Shown here one piece after another: positions 9,609 to 22,420 of a stretch of DNA of 64,000 bases; position 1 is the stretch's first letter; the number at the start of each line of letters is the position of its first letter. The stretch lies in NCBI GenBank assembly GCA_037013495.1, contig CM072807.1:26020802-26084801 (forward strand), given 5' to 3'. The DNA comes from Hippophae tibetana. Taxonomy: Eukaryota; Streptophyta; Magnoliopsida; Rosales; Elaeagnaceae. Position numbers and translations under genes: made by a program. Below the pieces are notes generated by a model that was not told where the DNA came from, did not search any database, and worked only from the letters and a program-made list of their open reading frames with translations.

Positions 9609-12171
9609 AGAAAGATTTAATTGCTAAGAACCTGGTCAATATGATCAAATCGGAAACATAAAGAAAAAGAACGAAACAAAAACAATAAGGTGGCACCAAA
9701 ATTGAAGACATTTTTAATTATTGTAAACTATGAGATTTGGATTCAAAAACGAGGAGAACTACACTTTTACTTCTATATGTTTTTAGGAATCTTAACCTAC
9801 TTCGGTTTGAAATATTATAATAGTTATTACAATTTAAGAATGAAAAGTTAAAACAGTTTAAAGTTGCAACCCTTATAAATACATTGTTTTTTAAAATTGT
9901 GAACCTTATGAGCTCTCTTTTTTTTCAAACAAAAAAATGAGGTGAACACGAAAAACAAAGAAGAAAAAAATGACACAGATTATTTAAAGGAAACTACGAA
10001 ATAAAATCTAAAGATGCAAAAAATGACAACAAATTTGAAAAAATACAAAAGACATGAAGGACAAAATTTCTTTCATTTTTTTTTAATTTGCGACTTAAGT
10101 AAGGAGAAAACATTCAAACGGCCAATTTTTTTTAAATCTAAAATACCAAAAATGAAGATAGATATTCTATTTTGAGAAATCAAGTAATTCATACTAGTTG
10201 ATGTGTATTCTGTATGCGAAAATCATAGGAACCCAATAACTCAAAAAAATAAGAAAGATTGAATTGCTAAGAACCTGGTCAAGATGATCAAATCGGAAAC
10301 ATAAAGAAAAAGAATGAAACAAAAGCAATAAGGTGGCACCAAACTTGAAGACATTTTTAATTATTGTAAACTATGAGATTTGGGTTCAAAAACGAGGAAA
10401 CTACACTTTTACTTCTATATATTTTTAGGAATCTTAAACTGCTTTGGTTTGAAATATTATAATAGTTATTTCAAAGTACGAATTAAAAGTTAAAACATTT
10501 TAAAGTTGCAACCCTTATCAATACATTGTTTTTTAAAATTGTGAACCTTATGAACTCCCTTTTTTTTCAAACAAAAAAATGAGGTAAACACGAAAAACAA
10601 AGAAGAAAAAAATGACACAGATTATTTAAAGAAAACTACGAAATAAAATCTAAAGATGCAAAAAATGACAAAAAATTTGATAAAATAAAAAAGACATGAA
10701 GGACAAAATTTCTGTCATTTTTTTTAATTTGCGACTTAAGTAAGGAGAAAACATTCAAACGGCCGATTTTTGTAAATCTAAAATACAAAAAATGAAGATA
10801 GATATTCTATTTTGAGAAATCAAGTAATTCATACTAGTTGATGTGTATTCTGTATGCGAAAATCATAGGAACCCAATAACTCAAAAAAATAAGAAAGATT
10901 GAATTGCTAAGAACCTGGTCAAGATGATCAAATCGGAAACATAAAGAAAAAGAATGAAACAAAAGCAATAAGGTGGCACCAAACTTGAAGACATTTTTAA
11001 TTATTGTAAACTATGAGATTTGGGTTCAAAAACGGGGAAACTACAATTTTACTTCTATATATTTTTAGGAATCTTAACCTACTTCGGTTTGAAATATTAT
11101 AATAGTTATTACAATTTAAGAATGAAAAGTTAAAACAGTTTAAAGTTGCAACCCTTATAAATACATTGTTTTTTAAAATTGTGAACCTTATGAGCTCTCT
11201 TTTTTTTCAAACAAAAAAATGAGGTGAACACGAAAAACAAAGAAGAAAAAAATGACACAGATTATTTAAAGGAAACTACGAAATAAAATCTAAAGATGCA
11301 AAAAATGACAACAAATTTGAAAAAATACAAAAGACATGAAGGACAAAATTTCTTTCATTTTTTTAATTTGCGACTTAAGTAAGGAGAAAACATTCAAACG
11401 ACCAATTTTTTTTAAATCTAAAATACAAAAAATGAAGATAGATATTCTATTTTGAGAAATCAAGTAATTCTTACTAGTTGATGTGTATTCTGTATGCGAA
11501 AATCATAGGAAGCCAATATCTCAAAAAAATAAGAAAGATTGAATTGCTAAGAACCTGGTCAAGATGATCAAATCGTAAACATAAAGAAAAAGAACGAAAC
11601 AAAAGCAATAAGGTGGCACCAAAATTGAAGACATTTTTAATTATTGTAAACTTTGAGATTTGGGTTGAAAAACGAGGAGAACTACACTTTTACTTCTATA
11701 TGTTTTTAGAATCTTAACCTACTTCGGTTTGAAATATTATAATAGTTATTTCAAAGTACGAATTAAAAGTTAAAACAGTTTAAAGTTGCAACCCTTATCA
11801 ATACATTGTTTTTTAAAATTGTGAACCTTATGAGCTCTCTTTTTTTTCTAACAAAAAAATGAGGTGAACAAGAAAAACAAAGAAGAAAACAATGACACAG
11901 ATTATTTAAAGAAAACTACGAAATAAAATCTAAAGATGCAAAAAATGACAACAAATTTGAAAAAATACAAAAGACATGAAGGACAAACTTTCTTTCATTT
12001 TTTTTAATTTGCGACTTAAGAAAGGAGAAAACATTCAAACAGCCGATTTTTTTAAATATAAAATACAAAAAATGAAGATAGATATTCTATTTTGAGAAAT
12101 CAAGTAATTCATACTAGTTGATGTGTATTCTGTATGCGAAAATCATAGGAAGCCAATATCTCAAAAAAATA
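9609..12171 (+). repeat. Four-monomer duplication of 5.77-8.3 kb
   Basis: From the second half of unit 9609 onward this block follows units 5766, 6408, 7048 and 7689 at displacements of 3,843-3,844 bp (six monomers). The rare T9 tract and aaataccaaaaatg are shared with unit 5766. Unit 10252 has the private change gacaaaaaatttg, which reappears in unit 17934. Confidence 0.75.
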
Positions 12172-14093
12172 ACAAAGATTGAATTGCTAAGAACCTGGTC
12201 AAGATGATCAAATTGGAAACATAAAGAAAAAGAACAAAACAAAAGCAATAAGGTGGCACCAAAATTGAAGACATTTTTAATTATTGTAAACTCTGAGATT
12301 TGGGTTCAAAAACCAGGAAACTACACTTTTACTTCTATATATTTTTGGGAATCTTAAACTGCTTCGGTTTGAAATATTATAATAGTTATTTCAATGTACG
12401 AATTAAAAGGTAAAACATTTTAAAGTTGTAACCCTTATCAATACATTGTTTTTTAAAATTGTGAACCTTATGAGCTCTTTTTTTTTTCAAACAAAAAAAT
12501 GAGGTGAACACGTAAAAAAAAGAAGAAAAAAATGACACAGATTATTGAAAGGAAACTACGAAATAAAATCTAAAGATGCAAAAAATGACAACAAATTTGA
12601 AAAAATACAAAAGACATGAAGGACAAAATTTCTTTCATTTTATTTAATTTGCGACTTAAGTAAGGAGAAAACATTCAAACGGCCGATTTTTTTAAATCTA
12701 AAATATAAAAAATGAAGATAGATATTCTATTTTGAGAAATCAAGTAATTCATACTAGTTGATGTGTATTCTGTATGCGAAAATCATAGGAACCAAATAAC
12801 TCAAAAAAATAAGAAAGATTGAATTGCTAAGAACCTGGTCAAGATGATCAAATCGGAAATATAAAGAAAAAGAACGAAACAAAAGCAATAAGGTGGCACC
12901 AAAATTGAAGACATTTTTAATTATTGTAAACTATGAGATTTGGGTTCAAAAACGAGGAGAACTACACTTTTACTTCTATATGTTTTTAGGAATCTTAACC
13001 TGCTTCGGTTTGAAATATTATAATAGTTATTTTAAAATACGAATTAAAAGTTAAAACAGTTTAAAGTTGCAACCGTTATCAATACATTGTTTTTTAAAAT
13101 TGTGAAGCTTATGAGCTCTCTTTTTTTTCTAACAAAAAAATGAGGGGAACACGAAAAATAAAGAAGGAAAAAATGACACAGTTTATTTAAAGAAAACTAC
13201 GAAATAAAATCTAAAGATGCAAAAAATGACAACAAATTTGAAAAAATAGAAAAGACATGAAGGACAAAATTTCTTTCATTTTTTTTAATTTGCGACTTAA
13301 GTAAGGAGAAAACATTCAAACGGCCAATTTTTTTAAATCTAAAATATAAAAAATGAAGATAGATATTATATTTTGAGAAATCAAGTAATTCATACTAGTT
13401 GATGTGTATTCTGTATGCGAAAATCATAGGAAGCCAATATCTCAAAAAAATAAGAAAGATTGAATTGCTAAGAACCTGGTCAAGATGATCAAATCGGAAA
13501 CATAAAGAAAAAGAACGAAACAAAAACAATAAGGTGGCACCAAAATTGAAGACATTTTTAATTATTGTAAACTATGAGATTTGGATTCAAAAACGAGGAG
13601 AACTACAATTTTACTTCTATATGTTTTTAGGAATCTTAACCTACTTCGGTTTGAAATATTATAATAGTTATTTCAAAGTACGAATTAAAAGTTAAAACAG
13701 TTTAAAGTTGCAACCCTTATCAATACATTGTTTTTTAAAATTGTGAACCTTATGAACTCCCTTTTTTTCAAACAAAAAAATGAGGTAAACACGAAAAACA
13801 AAGAAGAAAAAAATGACACAGATTATTTAAAGAAAACTACGAAATAAAATCTAAAGATGCAAAAAATGACAACAAATTTGATAAAATAAAAAAGACATGA
13901 AGGACAAAATTTCTGTCATTTTTTTTAATTTGCGACTTAAGTAAGGAGAAAACATTCAAACGACCAATTTTTTTTAAATCTAAAATACAAAAAATGAAGA
14001 TAGATATTCTATTTTGAGAAATCAAGTAATTCTTACTAGTTGATGTGTATTCTGTATGCGAAAATCATGGGAAGCCAATATCTCAAAAAAATA
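12172..14093 (+). repeat. Three-monomer block T, copy 1
   Basis: Unit 12172 starts acaaag and has ttttgggaatc, caatgtacg, aaaaggtaaaac, cacgtaaaaaaaag and attattgaaagg. Unit 12812 has gaaatataaag, ttttaaaatacg, gaagctt and gagggg. Unit 13453 has aaaacaataagg and ggattc. The order recurs from 18574 (displacement 6,402 bp). The first one and a half units also recur at 16013 (displacement 3,841 bp). Confidence 0.8.
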
Positions 14094-16012
14094 AGAAAGA
14101 TTGAATTGCTAAGAACCTGGTCAAGATGATCAAATCGTAAACATAAAGAAAAAGAACGAAACAAAAGCAATAAGGTGGCACCAAACTTGAAGACATTTTT
14201 AATTATTGTAAACTATGAGATTTGGGTTGAAAAACGAGGAGAACTACACTTTTACTTCTATATGTTTTTAGAATCTTAACCTACTTCGGTTTGAAATATT
14301 ATAATAGTTATTTCAAAGTACGAATTAAAAGTTAAAACAGTTTAAAGTTGCAACCCTTATCAATACATTGTTTTTTAAAATTGTGAACCTTATGAACTCC
14401 CTTTTTTTCAAACAAAAAAATGAGGTAAACACGAAAAACGAAGAAGAAAAAAATGACACAGATTATTTAAAGAAAACTACGAAATAAAATCTAAAGATGC
14501 AAAAAATGACAACAAATTTGATAAAATAAAAAAGACATGAAGGACAAAATTTCTGTCATTTTTTTTAATTTGCGACTTAAGTAAGGAGAAAACATTCAAA
14601 CGGCCGATTTTTGTAAATCTAAAATACAAAAAATGAAGATAGATATTCTATTTTGAGAAATCAAGTAATTCATACTAGTTGATGTGTATTCTGTATGCGA
14701 AAATCATAGGAACACAATAACTCAAAAAAATAAGAAAGATTGAATTGCTAAGAACCTGGTCAAGATGATCAAATCGGAAACATAAAGAAAAAGAATTAAA
14801 CAAAAGCAATAATGTGGCACCAAACTTGAAGACATTTTTAATTATTGTAAACTATGAGATTTGGGTTCAAAAACGAGGAAACTACAATTTTACTTCTATA
14901 TATTTTTAGGAATCCTAACCTACTTCGGTTTGAAATATTATAATAGTTATTACAATTTAAGAATGAAAAGTTAAAACAGTTTAAAGTTGCAACCCTTATA
15001 AATACATTGTTTTTTAAAATTGTGAACCTTATGAGCTCTCTTTTTTTTCAAACAAAAAAATGAGGTGAACACGAAAAACAAAGAAGAAAAAAATGACACA
15101 GATTATTTAAAGGAAACTACGAAATAAAATCTAAAGATGCAAAAAATGACAACAAATTTGAAAAAATACAAAAGACATGAAGGACAAAATTTCTTTCATT
15201 TTTTTAATTTGCGACTTAAGTAAGGAGAAAACATTCAAACGACCAATTTTTTTTAAATCTAAAATACAAAAAATGAAGATAGATATTCTATTTTGAGAAA
15301 TCAAGTAATTCTTACTAGTTGATGTGTATTCTGTATGCGAAAATCATAGGAAGCCAATATCTCAAAAAAATAAGAAAGATTGAATTGCTAAGAACCTGGT
15401 CAAGATGATCAAATCGGAAACATAAAGAAAAAGAATTAAACAAAAGCAATAATGTGGCACCAAACTTGAAGACATTTTTAATTATTGTAAACTATGAGAT
15501 TTGGGTTCAAAAACGAGGAAACTACAATTTTACTTCTATATATTTTTAGGAATCCTAACCTACTTCGGTTTGAAATATTATAATAGTTATTTCAAAGTAC
15601 GAATTAAAAGTTAAAACAGTTTAAAGTTGCAACCCTTATCAATACATTGTTTTTTAAAATTGTGAACCTTATGAGCTCTCTTTTTTTTCTAACAAAAAAA
15701 TGAGGTGAACACGAAAAACAAAGAAGAAAAAAATGACACAGATTATTTAAAGGAAACTACGAAATAAAATCTAAAGATGCAAAAAATGACAACAAATTTG
15801 AAAAAATACAAAAGACATGAAGGACAAACTTTCTTTCGTTTTTTTTAATTTGCGACTTAAGTAAGGAGAAAACATTCAAACAGCTGATTTTTTTAAATAT
15901 AAAATACAAAAAATGAAGATAGATATTCTATTTTGAGAAATCAAGTAATTCATACTAGTTGATGTGTATTCTGTATGCGAAAATCATAGGAAGCCAATAT
16001 CTCAAAAAAATA
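14094..16012 (+). repeat. Three units including a tandem half-duplication
   Basis: Unit 14094 repeats unit 7689 (cgtaaac, gttgaaa, a shortened T7 tract and gataaaat) at 6,405 bp. Units 14733 and 15373 share gaattaaac, aatgtgg and aatcctaacc over their first halves. They differ afterwards (caatttaag against caaagtacg), so only part of a monomer was copied forward. Confidence 0.7.
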
Positions 16013-18573
16013 AGAAAGATTGAATTGCTAAGAACCTGGTCAAGATGATCAAATCGGAAACATAAAGAAAAAGAACAAAACAAAAGCAATAAGGTGGCAC
16101 CAAAATTGAAGACATTTTTAATTATTGTAAACTATGAGATTTGGGTTCAAAAACGAGGAAACTACACTTTTACTTCTATATATTTTTGGGAATCTTAAAC
16201 TGCTTCGGTTTGAAATATTATAATAGTTATTTCAATGTACGAATTAAAAGGTAAAACATTTTAAAGTTGCAACCCTTATCAATACATTGTTTTTTAAAAT
16301 TGTGAACCTTATGAGCTCTTTTTTTTTTCAAACAAAAAAATGAGGTGAACACGTAAAAAAAAGAAGAAAAAAATGACACAGATTATTGAAAGGAAACTAC
16401 GAAATAAAATCTAAAGATGCAAAAAATGACAACAAATTTGAAAAAATACAAAAGACATGAAGGACAAAATTTCTTTCATTTTTTTTAATTTGCGACTTAA
16501 GTAAGGAGAAAACATTCAAACGGCCGATTTTTTTAATTCTAAAATATAAAAAATGAAGATAGATATTCTATTTTGAGAAATCAAGTAATTCATACTAGTT
16601 GATGTGTATTCTGTATGCGAAAATCATAGGAACCCAATAACTCAAAAAAATAAGAAAGATTGAATTGCTAAGAACCTGGTCAAGATGATCAAATCGGAAA
16701 TATAAAGAAAAAGAACGAAACAAAAGCAATAAGGTGGCACCAAAATTGAAGACATTTTTAATTATTGTAAACTATGAGATTTGGGTTCAAAAACGAGGAG
16801 AACTACACTTTTACTTCTATATGTTTTTAGGAATCTTAACCTGCTTCGGTTTGAAATATTATAATAGTTATTTTAAAATACGAATTAAAAGTTAAAACAT
16901 TTTAAAGTTGCAACCCTTATCAATACATTGTTTTTTAAAATTGTGAACCTTATGAACTCCCTTTTTTTCAAACAAAAAAATGAGGTAAACACGAAAAAAA
17001 AGAAGAAAAAAATGACACAGATTATTTAAAGAAAAACTACGAAATAAAATCTAAAGATGCAAAAAATAACAACAAAATTGATAAAATAAAAAAGACATGA
17101 AGGACAAAATTTCTTTCATTTTTTTTAATTTGCGACTTAAGTAAGGAGAAAACATTCAAACGGCCGATTTTTGTAAATCTAAAATACAAAAAATGAAGAT
17201 AGATATTCTATTTTGAGAAATCAAGTAATTCATACTAGTTGATGTGTATTATGTATGCGAAAATCATAGGAACCCAATAACTCAAAAAAATAAGAAAGAT
17301 TGAATTGCTAAGAACCTGGTCAAGATGATCAAATCGGAAACATAAAGAAAAAGAATGAAACAAAAGCAATAAGGTGGCACCAAACTTGAAGACATTTTTA
17401 ATTATTGTAAACTATGAGATTTGGGTTCAAAAACGAGGAAACTACACTTTTACTTCTATATATTTTTAGGAATCTTAACCTACTTCGGTTTGAAATATTA
17501 TAATAGTTATTACAATTTAAGAATGAAAAGTTAAAACAGTTTAAAGTTGCAACCCTTATAAATACATTGTTTTTTAAAATTGTGAACCTTATGAGCTCTC
17601 TTTTTTTTCAAACAAAAAAATGAGGTGAACACGAAAAACAAAGAAGAAAAAAATGACACAGATTATTTAAAGGAAACTACGAAATAAAATCTAAAGATGC
17701 AAAAAATGACAACAAATTTGAAAAAATACAAAAGACATGAAGGACAAAATTTCTTTCATTTTTTTTAATTTGCGACTTAAGTAAGGACAAAACATTCAAA
17801 CGACCAATTTTTTTTAAATCTAAAATACAAAAAATGAAGATAGATATTCTATTTTGAGAAATCAAGTAATTCATACTAGTTGATGTGTATTCTGTATGCG
17901 AAAATCATAGGAACCCAATAACTCAAAAAAATAAGAAAGATTGAATTGCTAAGAACCTGGTCAAGATGATCAAATCGGAAACATAAAGAAAAAGAATGAA
18001 ACAAAAGCAATAAGGTGGCACCAAACTTGAAGACATTTTTAATTATTGTAAACTATGAGATTTGGGTTCAAAAACGAGGAAACTACACTTTTACTTCTAT
18101 ATATTTTTAGGAATCTTAAACTGCTTTGGTTTGAAATATTATAATAGTTATTTCAAAGTACGAATTAAAAGTTAAAACATTTTAAAGTTGCAACCCTTAT
18201 CAATACATTGTTTTTTAAAATTGTGAACCTTATGAACTCCCTTTTTTTTCAAACAAAAAAATGAGGTAAACACGAAAAACAAAGAAGAAAAAAATGACAC
18301 AGATTATTTAAAGAAAACTACGAAATAAAATCTAAAGATGCAAAAAATGACAAAAAATTTGATAAAATAAAAAAGACATGAAGGACAAAATTTCTGTCAT
18401 TTTTTTTAATTTGCGACTTAAGTAAGGAGAAAACATTCAAACGGCCGATTTTTGTAAATCTAAAATACAAAAAATGAAGATAGATATTCTATTTTGAGAA
18501 ATCAAGTAATTCATACTAGTTGATGTGTATTCTGTATGCGAAAATCATAGGAACCCAATATCTCAAAAAAATA
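16013..18573 (+). repeat. Four units combining earlier blocks
   Basis: Units 16013-16653 follow block T. From about 16905 unit 16653 changes to the gaactccc/gataaaat class. Units 17293 and 17934 follow 5766 and 6408 at about 11,526 bp. Unit 17934 also follows 10252 at 7,682 bp. The last unit ends with the hybrid tail acccaatatctc. Confidence 0.7.
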
Positions 18574-20495
18574 ACAAAGATTGAATTGCTAAGAACCTGG
18601 TCAAGATGATCAAATTGGAAACATAAAGAAAAAGAACAAAACAAAAGCAATAAGGTGGCACCAAAATTGAAGACATTTTTAATTATTGTAAACTCTGAGA
18701 TTTGGGTTCAAAAACGAGGAAACTACACTTTTACTTCTATATATTTTTAGGAATCTTAAACTGCTTCGGTTTGAAATATTATAATAGTTATTTCAATGTA
18801 CGAATTAAAAGGTAAAACATTTTAAAGTTGCAACCCTTATCAATACATTGTTTTTTAAAATTGTGAACCTTATGAGCTCTTTTTTTTTTCAAACAAAAAA
18901 ATGAGGTGAACACGTAAAAAAAAGAAGAAAAAAATGACACAGATTATTGAAAGGAAACTACGAAATAAAATCTAAAGATGCAAAAAATGACAACAAATTT
19001 GAAAAAATACAAAAGACATGAAGGACAAAATTTCTTTCATTTTATTTAATTTGCGACTTAAGTAAGGAGAAAACATTCAAACGGCCGATTTTTTTAAATC
19101 TAAAATACAAAAAATGAAGATAGATATTCTATTTTGAGAAATCAAGTAATTCTTACTAGTTGATGTGTATTCTGTATGCGAAAATCATAGGAAGCCAATA
19201 TCTCAAAAAAATAAGAAAGATTGAATTGCTAAGAACCTGGTCAAGATGATCAAATCGTAAATATAAAGAAAAAGAACGAAACAAAAGCAATAAGGTGGCA
19301 CCAAAATTGAAGACATTTTTAATTATTGTAAACTATGAGATTTGGGTTCAAAAACGAGGAGAACTACACTTTTACTTCTATATGTTTTTAGGAATCTTAA
19401 CCTGCTTCGGTTTGAAATATTATAATAGTTATTTTAAAATACGAATTAAAAGTTAAAACAGTTTAAAGTTGCAACCCTTATCAATACATTGTTTTTTAAA
19501 ATTGTGAACCTTATGAGCTCTCTTTTTTTTCTAACAAAAAAATGAGGGGAACACGAAAAATAAAGAAGGAAAAAATGACACAGATTATTTAAAGAAAACT
19601 ACGAAATAAAATCTAAAGATGCAAAAAATGACAACAAATTTGAAAAAATAGAAAAGACATGAAGGACAAAATTTCTTTCATTTTTTTTAATTTGCGACTT
19701 AAGTAAGGAGAAAACATTCAAACGGCCAATTTTTTTAAATCTAAAATATAAAAAATGAAGATAGATATTATATTTTGAGAAATCAAGTAATTCATACTAG
19801 TTGATGTGTATTCTGTATGCGAAAATCATAGGAAGCCAATATCTCAAAAAAATAAGAAAGATTTAATTGCTAAGAACCTGGTCAAGATGATCAAATCGGA
19901 AACATAAAGAAAAAGAACGAAACAAAAACAATAAGGTGGCACCAAAATTGAAGACATTTTTAATTATTGTAAACTATGAGATTTGGATTCAAAAACGAGG
20001 AGAACTACACTTTTACTTCTATATGTTTTTAGGAATCTTAACCTACTTCGGTTTGAAATATTATAATAGTTATTTCAAAATACTAATTAAAAGTTAAAAC
20101 AGTTTAAAGTTGCAACCGTTATCAATACATTGTTTTTTAAAATTGTGAACCTTATGAGCTCTCTTTTTTTTCTAACAAAAAAATGAGGTGAGCATGAAAA
20201 ACAAAGAAGAAAAAAATGACACAGATTATTTAAAGAAAACTACGAAATAAAATCTAAAGATGCAAAAAATGACAACAAATTTGAAAAAATACAAAAGACA
20301 TGAAGGACAAACTTTCTTTCATTTTTTTTAATTTGCGACTTAAGTAAGGACAAAACATTCAAACAGCCGATTTTTTTAAATATAAAATACAAAAAATGAA
20401 GATAGATATTCTATTTTGAGAAATCAAGTAATTCATACTAGTTGATGTGTATTCTGTATGCGAAAATCATAGGAAGCCAATATCTCAAAAAAATA
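18574..20495 (+). repeat. Three-monomer block T, copy 2
   Basis: This block repeats 12172-14093 at a displacement of 6,402 bp, including the rare start acaaag, caaattgg and cattttatttaatt. The third unit diverges in its second half to caaaatactaatt and gagcatg. That combination is shared with units 28537, 51480, 54683, 59168 and 61732. Confidence 0.75.
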
Positions 20496-22420
20496 AGAAA
20501 GATTGAATTGCTAAGAACCTGGTCAAGATGATCAAATCGGAAACATAAAGAAAAAGAACAAAACAAAAGCAATAAGGTGGCACCAAAATTGAAGACATTT
20601 TTAATTATTGTAAACTATGAGATTTGGGTTCAAAATCGAGGAGAACTACACTTTTACTTCTATATGTTTTTAGGAATCTTAACGAGCTTCGGTTTGAAAT
20701 ATTATAATAGTTATTTCAAAGTACGAATTAAAAGTTAAAACAGTTTAAAGTTGCAACCCTTATCAATACATTGTTTTTTAAAATTGTGAACCTTATGAGC
20801 TCCCTTTTTTTTCAAACAAAAAAATGAGGTGAACACGAAAAACAAAGAAGAAAAAAATGATACATATTATTTAAAGAAAACTACGAAATAAAATCTAAAG
20901 ATGCAAAAAAAGACAACAAATTTGAAAATATACAAAAGAAATGAAGGACAAAATCTCTTTCATTTTTTTTTTAATTTGCGACTTAAGTAAGGAGAAAACA
21001 TTCAAAGAGCCGATTTTTTTAAATCTAAAATACAAAAAATGAAGATAGATATTCTATTTTGAGAAATCAAGTAATTCATACTAGTTGATGTGTATTCTGT
21101 ATGCGAAAATCATTGGAACCGAATAACTCAAAAAAATAAGAAAGATTGAATTGGTAAGAACCTGGTCAAGATGATCAAATCAGAAACATAAAGAAAAAGA
21201 ACGAAACAAAAGCAATAAGGTGGCACCAAACTTGAAGACATTTTTAATTATTTTAAACTATGAGATTTGGGTTCAAAAATAAGGACAACTACACTTTTAC
21301 TTCTATATGTTTTTAGGAATCTTAACCTGCTTCGGTTTGAAATATTATAATAGTTATTACAATTTAAGAATGAAAAGTTAAAACAGTTTAAAGTTGCAAC
21401 CCTTATAAATACATTGTTTTTTAAAATTGTGAACCTTATGAGCTCTCTTTTTTTTCAAACAAAAAAATGAGGTGAACACGAAAAACAAAGAAGAAAAAAA
21501 TGACACAGATTATTTAAAGGAAACTACGAAATAAAATCTAAAGATGCAAAAAATGACAACAAATTTGAAAAAATACAAAAGACATGAAGGACAAAATTTC
21601 TTTCATTTTTTTTAATTTGCGACTTAAGTAAGGAGAAAACATTCAAACGACCAATTTTTTTAAATCTAAAATACAAAAAATGAAGATAGATATTCTATTT
21701 TGAGAAATCAAGTAATTCATACTAGTTGATGTGTATTCTGTATACGAAAATCATAGGAAGCCAATATCTCAAAAAAATAAGAAAGATTGAATTCCTAAGA
21801 ACCTGGTCAAGATGATCAAATCGTAAACATAAAGAAAAAGAACGAAACAAAAGCAATAAGGTGGCACCAAAATTGAAGACATTTTTAATTATTGTAAACT
21901 ATGAGATTTGGGTTCAAAAACGAGGAGAACTACACTTTTACTTCTATATGTTTTTAGGAATCTTAACCTGCTTCGGTTTGAAATATTATAATAGTTATTT
22001 CAAAATACGAATTAAAAGTTAAAACAGTTTAAAGTTGCAACCGTTATCAATACATTGTTTTTTAAAATTGTGAAGCTTATGAGCTCTCTTTTTTTTCTAA
22101 CAAAAAAATGAGGGGAACACGAAAAACAAAGAAGGAAAAAATGACACAGTTTATTTAAAGAAAACTACGAAATAAAATCTAAAGATGCAAAAAATGACAA
22201 CAAATTTGAAAAAATACAAAAGAAATGAAGGACAAAATCTCTTTCATTTTTTTTAATTTGCGACTTAAGTAAGGAGAAAACATTCAAACGGCCGATTTTT
22301 TTAAATCTAAAATACAAAAAATGAAGATAGATATTCTATTTTGAGAAATCAAGTAATTCGTACTAGTTGATGTGTATTCGGTATGCGAAAATCATAGGAA
22401 GCCAATATCTCAAAAAAATA
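20496..22420 (+). repeat. Three units of mixed subtypes
   Basis: Unit 20496 has caaaatcgagg, aacgagc, gatacatatt and aaaaaaagac, and is matched by unit 29178 at 8,682 bp. Unit 21139 has gaattggtaag, aaataaggac and the caatttaag block, and is matched by unit 31102 at 9,963 bp. Unit 21780 has cgtaaac, caaaatacg, gaagctt and gagggg. Confidence 0.7.

Noticed and set aside
22376..22389. CENP-B box in the ttcggtatgcg or cttcggtttg segments
   Set aside because: The vertebrate box needs TTCG, four bases, A, two bases, CGGG. Neither segment has the A or the CGGG.
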